From positions 17,843,100-17,907,099 of the forward strand of contig NC_084816.1 in assembly GCF_963583255.1 (NCBI RefSeq): a DNA stretch of 64,000 nt, written 5' to 3'. The first letter of the stretch is position 1. Each line of letters starts with the position of its first letter. Below, in pieces: positions 59,275-64,000 of this stretch. The stretch comes from Pyrus communis. Taxonomy: Eukaryota; Streptophyta; Magnoliopsida; Rosales; Rosaceae. A model generated the notes under the pieces. The model saw only the letters and a program-made list of their open reading frames with translations. It was not told where the DNA came from and did no database searches. The translations under genes and the position numbers were made by a program.

Positions 59275-59927
59275 GAGCAAGTCCACGGGGGACCATTAGG
59301 CCGTCAGCCAGCCAATCCCCTCAAGCCCAGTAGATTAGGCCGGCTGACAGCTAAAGTCATTCAGAATGTGCTGAGTTAAGGTCCGGCCTATATGACGTCA
59401 TAGATTTTTTTTAATTTTTTTTTTTTTTTTTTTTAAGCCAGGCACGTGGAAAACACGCGCACGTGATCGTGAATGGCCAACAGCGTTGTAGATGCGAGGC
59501 CCACTGTGCAGGCACAATATGGAGTTCCGACATGGGGACATGTGGCTCCTTTCTGTCTGTTGGATTTCCAACGGCTAGTTTTATGGGCCGTTGGATTTCC
59601 AACGGTTAAAAAAAAAAAAAAAAAATGAAATTTAAAATTAATTGCTACTGATATGGCACAATGAGAACCATTTGATTTTCAAATCAACAGTCCAAATTTT
59701 TCCACCAAAAAAACTTTAAAAAAATAAATAAAATGTCAGAAATTAATAATATTTTTTTATAAAGTCAAAAATAATAAATAATAAAATTTTAATAAAATTG
59801 ACTAGGCTATTTCTTTTAGGGGTGGAGATGCATTTGGCCTATTATTATTCATTAGGGTCTATCACTGTTCACTGAATGGATTAAATAGGTTGGATGCTGT
59901 GTCATTTTTTTAAGGGTGGACTTGCTC
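59275..59927. mobile_element. Possible PIF/Harbinger-like MITE upstream of CNOT9
   Basis: Left end GAGCAAGTCCACGGGGGACC, inverted right end GAGCAAGTCCACCCTTAAAA. TTA follows the right end (59928-59930), but the left flank is CCA, so the target duplication is not confirmed. It contains GTTGGATTTCCAACGG palindromes similar to the TCCAACGG motifs of the 7.1 kb element, and a poly-T run near 59405-59434. Confidence 0.5.
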
Positions 59928-59930
59928 TTA

Positions 59931-60870
59931 ATTGCATGACTCATGTGTGACAAAACTCGCTAGCTTGTTATGATAGGACACGACTAGATTCGACATGATG
60001 ATTAACAAATTGGGATTGACCATTAATTGGATGATCGTATACGATAAGACCTGCTAGCTCATTATAATAGAGCATGATTCAAATCCAACAATAAGCTTAA
60101 TGAATTGGGATTAACCATTAATTGCACAAGCTCATGTACAAGGCTTTTTGAATTACACATGATAAGAGTTTTGAATTTGTTCACCATCGTAATTAGCTGA
60201 CGAGCATTCCCACCTTCTTAAAGTGTGCAACGTGTTAGCGACTTAACTATAGTTAATTAGTTTAGTTTTTACATATGTAAACATGGTTACACCACTAACA
60301 TGCAACACGTTCTAAGAATGGTGATAACGCTCATCAATAATTAGGGTGGTGAGCAAATTTAGACTCCACATGATAGCTAATAGGATTTTTGCCACCTGCA
60401 TAACTAGGGGTTAAATTATATAGAAATAATTGCAAGAGAACATGGTTACCGTAGTTTAAACGACTCAAGCACGATCGATTTTCACAAGAACTAGTGTGAA
60501 TAACTTGTGCTTAAGAACAATTCTTAGTTAACTTTCAAATACAAGATTTATAAGCTTGAAATTTGAATTGAAATAACAAGTGCAAATTAATAAAAGGATT
60601 AAAATCAACACAATAATAATTATGAGTTAACAGATGCAAACTTTGAAGGTTAGGTTTTCGAAATGCATATTCTACTTGGGCATTCAACCTAGAACATACA
60701 TCTAACATGTAATTCGTAAGTGACATTTGTAAGATTGTGAATATGATAGAACCGGTCATAGTGGTTAAGATTGATACAGAAAAGTCTTGATTAAAACTAT
60801 TAGGTTGTCCTAAATGTATTAGGATGACATAATTGAGAGAAGTTCTGATTGGTTCTGGAAAAGGAATTAG
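59931..60870. other. Intergenic sequence, nothing recognised
   Basis: A loose direct repeat (GATTAACCATTAATTGNA-like, near 60015 and 60110) is the only structure seen. Confidence 0.4.
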
Positions 60871-60952
60871 TGTTGGAACTTTGTAAGGTCTCATAATTCT
60901 TTATGGTTTGTATAGTTTGAATCCTAGTCCAATTCTAATAGGGAATGGATAG

Positions 60953-61010
<58 letters not shown>

Positions 61011-61261
61011 CTCAAACCACTGCTCTTGCGTTCGTTGTCTTATTTTGTGCTAAGACCTATTGATTAGAAGAGTTGTTATCACCGCAAAAGAGGAGAAGGT
61101 TTTGAGCACAGAGGTTGCAATGGCTTCTTCATCAGGATTGAATAATGCATGTATGTTTTAAGGCTTTGGTTCTTAATGTGTTCAATAAAAGGTTTATGAG
61201 TTATGTTTCAATTGGATGAATTCTTGTTCCTTGGATAAGAAGTTATAATCTTGTTCTTACA
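60871..61261 (+). repeat. Putative 5' LTR of a decayed Ty1/copia element
   Basis: Starts TGTTGGAACTTTGTAAGG and ends TTGTTCTTACA, directly before TGTAGTATTAGAGCC (61262-61276), a decayed form of the tRNA-Met primer site TGGTATCAGAGCC. It contains an (AT)n(GT)n microsatellite at about 60957-61010. The partner LTR lies outside the window, so the left edge is inferred. Confidence 0.55.
60957..61010. repeat. (AT)n(GT)n compound microsatellite
   Basis: About 13 AT followed by about 13 GT repeats. Confidence 0.85.
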
Positions 61262-64000
61262 TGTAGTATTAGAGCCATTAGGTTTCAACCATTGAATTCA
61301 ACTAAAATTAAAATCGAATGCATGAAAACATACTAGCTGGGTTTCAGACTGAGTTCTTAGGGTTCTTAAAATCTTTAGTTTGAAACGGCGTCATTTTCGT
61401 TATAAAGCCATTGGAAAGTTAAGCTACAAAAACGGTGTCGTTTCGTGAGATGTTTAAATAACTAAAAATTTGACCGTTGGGAAATCTGGGTTTCTGTTTT
61501 TGCTATGTTCTTCGAAGAGGGTTTCTTCTCCATCATCTTCGATTGACCTATTTCTTCCTTGTTGTTCTCTAAAACGCAATTTTGAGTCAAGCTAGATGCT
61601 GGAATTGACAAATTTCAGAAGCTAACGACGAAAAGGTATGTATTTTGAAATTCAATTTTTTTCTGATTATGCAGAATGTTTGGGTTGAGTGTATATGAAT
61701 TTAATGTTGGAAATTGGTTACTTGATCATAATAAAGGTTAAAAACATTAACAAGATTCATATTAATGTTGAATAATTTGAATTGCACATATTGTCTTTAT
61801 AAACTGCTTCCGCTAATATATCTGATATAAGAGGCTTGAAATTCTTCAATAGTTACCTTGTTGATTCATGTATATATGTATATATACACACACATACATA
61901 TGTATATTGTACAATCTGTGTTGATCTAAAGCAGAAATTAGAGAATTTCGTTGGATTCTATCCTCTATATATGTCTTTAAAAAATAAGATCATATATATG
62001 AATAAGTTGATTCAGTGGACAAATTTGGTAGTGAAAAGACTGAAATCAAGAATCATTGAGATTCATGGTGCTGATTTCATTGTTGTCTAATGCAATTTCA
62101 CTAAAATCGCTTAACTTAGCGGCAGTGCCAATACTCACTAGTGGAAGAAGTTACAAAAAGTGGAGAGAGAGATTGAATTGCATTTGACATTGAATGAGTA
62201 TGACATTGCCCTTGACAATCCGCAACTTAAGGCCTTGACAGACAAAAGCACCAAGGCTAAAAAGACTGATTTTGAGAGATGGACTAGGGCCAACAAAGTA
62301 GCTTTATCCATACTAGAAAGTGGTATGACAGACACTATGCATGGAGGAATAAATAAGTAAGCTTTTGCAAAAGATTACCTCCAAGCCATTGAGAATAAAT
62401 TTAAAGAATCAGAGAAGACTGAGATTGCTCAATATATGTCCTTCTTGAATTTCTACAAGTTTGAAGGTGGAGGTTGGATCAAAGATCACATTATGAAAAT
62501 GACTGATGCAACTAAGAAACTTAACTCTATGGAAGTTAACATTGGAGAAAAACAACTTGTGTTCAGTCAACTCAAGGTGTCCCACAATACTCAAGACAAG
62601 AATTGGACTGTGGATGAACTCATTGCTCAATGTGTGCAAGAAGAGAACAGATAGAAACAAGAGAATGGGGAAGGAGCTTGAAACTATCAATTTTGTCAAA
62701 CCTGCAAAATGGAAAAAAAAAGAGTCAAATGTTGGTAAAACTTTTGAATCCCAATCTTATGATAAATCTGTTATGATTGCTAAAAATTTTGATTCCTCTA
62801 AGTCTAACAAATTTAAGGTGAAAACAAAGTGTTGAAAAGGTTAGATGTCATCACTGCAAAACTAAGAATCACTATAAAAAAGACTATGAAATATTCAAGG
62901 ATTGGCTGAGATCTAAGGGTAGAACTGATATCTTTGTCTGTGAGGAGACAAATCTTGTTAATATTCCCACAAACTCGTTGTGGTTTGATATTGGTGCATT
63001 TGTGCATGTCACTAATTCTTTACATGGTTGTAAAGAACAAAGGAAGACAAACAGTTTTAATGTTTTCGTTGGAGAAGGGACCAAAATGTCTGTTGAGTCC
63101 ATAGGTACTGTCAAATTGAAATTAGACACTTGGTTTACAATATAACTAAATGATGTGTTATATGTGCCCAAAATGAGGAGGAATTTGGTTTATGCATCAA
63201 AGTTGGTTAAACAAGGCTTTGGTTTTATGGGAGATGATGAGTGTGTCAAGTTTTTCAAAAGGGGATCCTTGCACAAAAAAACATTTTTGCATTACTATCT
63301 TAGGGAAATACAATGCTATGTAGATTTTGAAAACCTGCATGTTTGAATACTACAACTAAAAGGATGCATGCTTCTGATCAATCCTTCATACTTTGGCACA
63401 AGAGGCTAGGATACATTTCAAAAGAAAGAGTTTTTCAGTTATCTAAATTGAATTTGATCCCTGCAATAGACATTAAAACTGCTATAGAATGTGTTGATTG
63501 CATCAGGGCAAGATGACTAATGTTAGAAAGTTAGATGTCAAAAAGAGTAGATGCTTGCTCAAAGTCATTCACATAGAAATTTGTGGACCTTTTCCTGTCA
63601 AAACTATTTGTGGGAATACTTATTTTGTGAACTTTATAGATGACTCTCAAGATTCAGTTATATTTACCTTATAAGTAAAATGTCTACAATCCTTGAATGT
63701 TTCAAAGTTTTTAAAAGTGAAGTTGAAAAACAGTTAAACCATGTGATTAAAATTGTTAGATCAGAAAAGGGTGGTGAATACTTTGGCAAGCATACAAAAG
63801 CAGGGCAACAAAAGGTCCATTTGCTCACTTTATTGAAAGTCAAGGGATTGTGGCTCAATATACCACTCATGGTACCCCACAACAGAATGGAGTGGCAGAA
63901 ATAAGAAATAGAACTTTTATGGAAATGGTGAGAAGCATGATTTCAAGATTTCAAGGTCAAAGCTCCCAAATTTTCTTTGGAGAAAGGCATTGAATACTGC
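61262..64000 (+). pseudogene. Ty1/copia gag-pol remnant, truncated by the window edge
   Basis: Gag is read from about 62160: LTLNEYDIALDNPQLKAL, a stop at 62358, then AFAKDYLQAIENKFKESEK and QYMSFLNFYKFEGGGWIKDH. A zinc knuckle relic follows (VRCHHCKTKNHYKKDYE, its second half degenerate). Protease is damaged (WFDIGAFVHVTNS instead of DSGA). The pre-integrase block has LWHKRLGYISKERVFQLSK, and the integrase end has GTPQQNGVAEIRNRTFMEMV. Stops are frequent, so the element is much older than the copia element at 28965-34071. The spacing from gag to the primer site (about 0.9 kb) is long. Confidence 0.8.

Noticed and set aside
1..64000. CRISPR arrays, bacterial operons, phage or organellar insertions
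   Set aside because: No regularly spaced repeats, bacterial gene organisation or chloroplast/mitochondrial gene sequence was seen; the gene structure is plant nuclear throughout.

Overview
The window is plant nuclear DNA: AT-rich, with spliced genes and a large load of nested transposable elements. Two terminal repeats carry the 5S-rRNA-like segment of the Cassandra TRIM family. Together with long Ty3/gypsy solo LTRs opening TGTRACARCCCGTCC, an antisense plant-mobile-domain gene and many MITEs, this suggests a woody eudicot, most likely Rosaceae (apple/pear group). The species call is inference. No organellar, bacterial or viral genome segment was seen.

Layout. 0-7 kb: low-complexity DNA and one intact small gene (DUF4408/DUF761 protein, 2.9-3.6 kb). 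7.1-15.0 kb: an old PIF/Harbinger-type element (TTA target duplication, SANT-like ORF remnant) split by a 6.5 kb gag-only LTR retrotransposon that carries a broken plant-mobile-domain (PMD) gene in antisense. 15.2-17.4 kb and 19.3-21.8 kb: two solo gypsy LTRs with target duplications. 18.2-26.2 kb: an 8 kb imperfect inverted duplication of a transposon-protein-like gene, arms convergent, the left arm interrupted by the second solo LTR. 26.9-27.6 kb and 35.6-38.2 kb: two copies of a hAT-like element; the second holds a Cassandra solo LTR and another TIR element. 29.0-34.1 kb: a young but frameshifted Ty1/copia element (LTRs differ at 3 of 303 positions).

34.4-59 kb is the gene-bearing part: a pectin methylesterase/invertase inhibitor (minus), a GT61 glycosyltransferase (plus, 3 exons), two tandem RNase III-like genes of the RTL2 type (minus, 4 exons each, same intron phases) and CNOT9/Rcd1 of the CCR4-NOT complex (minus, 9 exons). 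Exon chains were built by hand from splice sites and close in frame to the stop. The downstream RTL2 copy has lost the signature glutamate of the RNase III active site and has taken several transposons: a Pack-MULE carrying the 5' coding end of ferredoxin-dependent glutamate synthase, an adjacent 121 bp MITE, a MITE that supplies its stop codon, and an AT-rich element in intron 1. A complete Cassandra TRIM lies at 53.05-53.69 kb. The last 3 kb is the 5' part of a decayed Ty1/copia element cut by the window edge.

The most notable points are the Pack-MULE with a glutamate synthase fragment, the asymmetric RTL2 pair, the antisense PMD gene in the gag-only retroelement, and the convergent inverted duplication that could make long double-stranded RNA.
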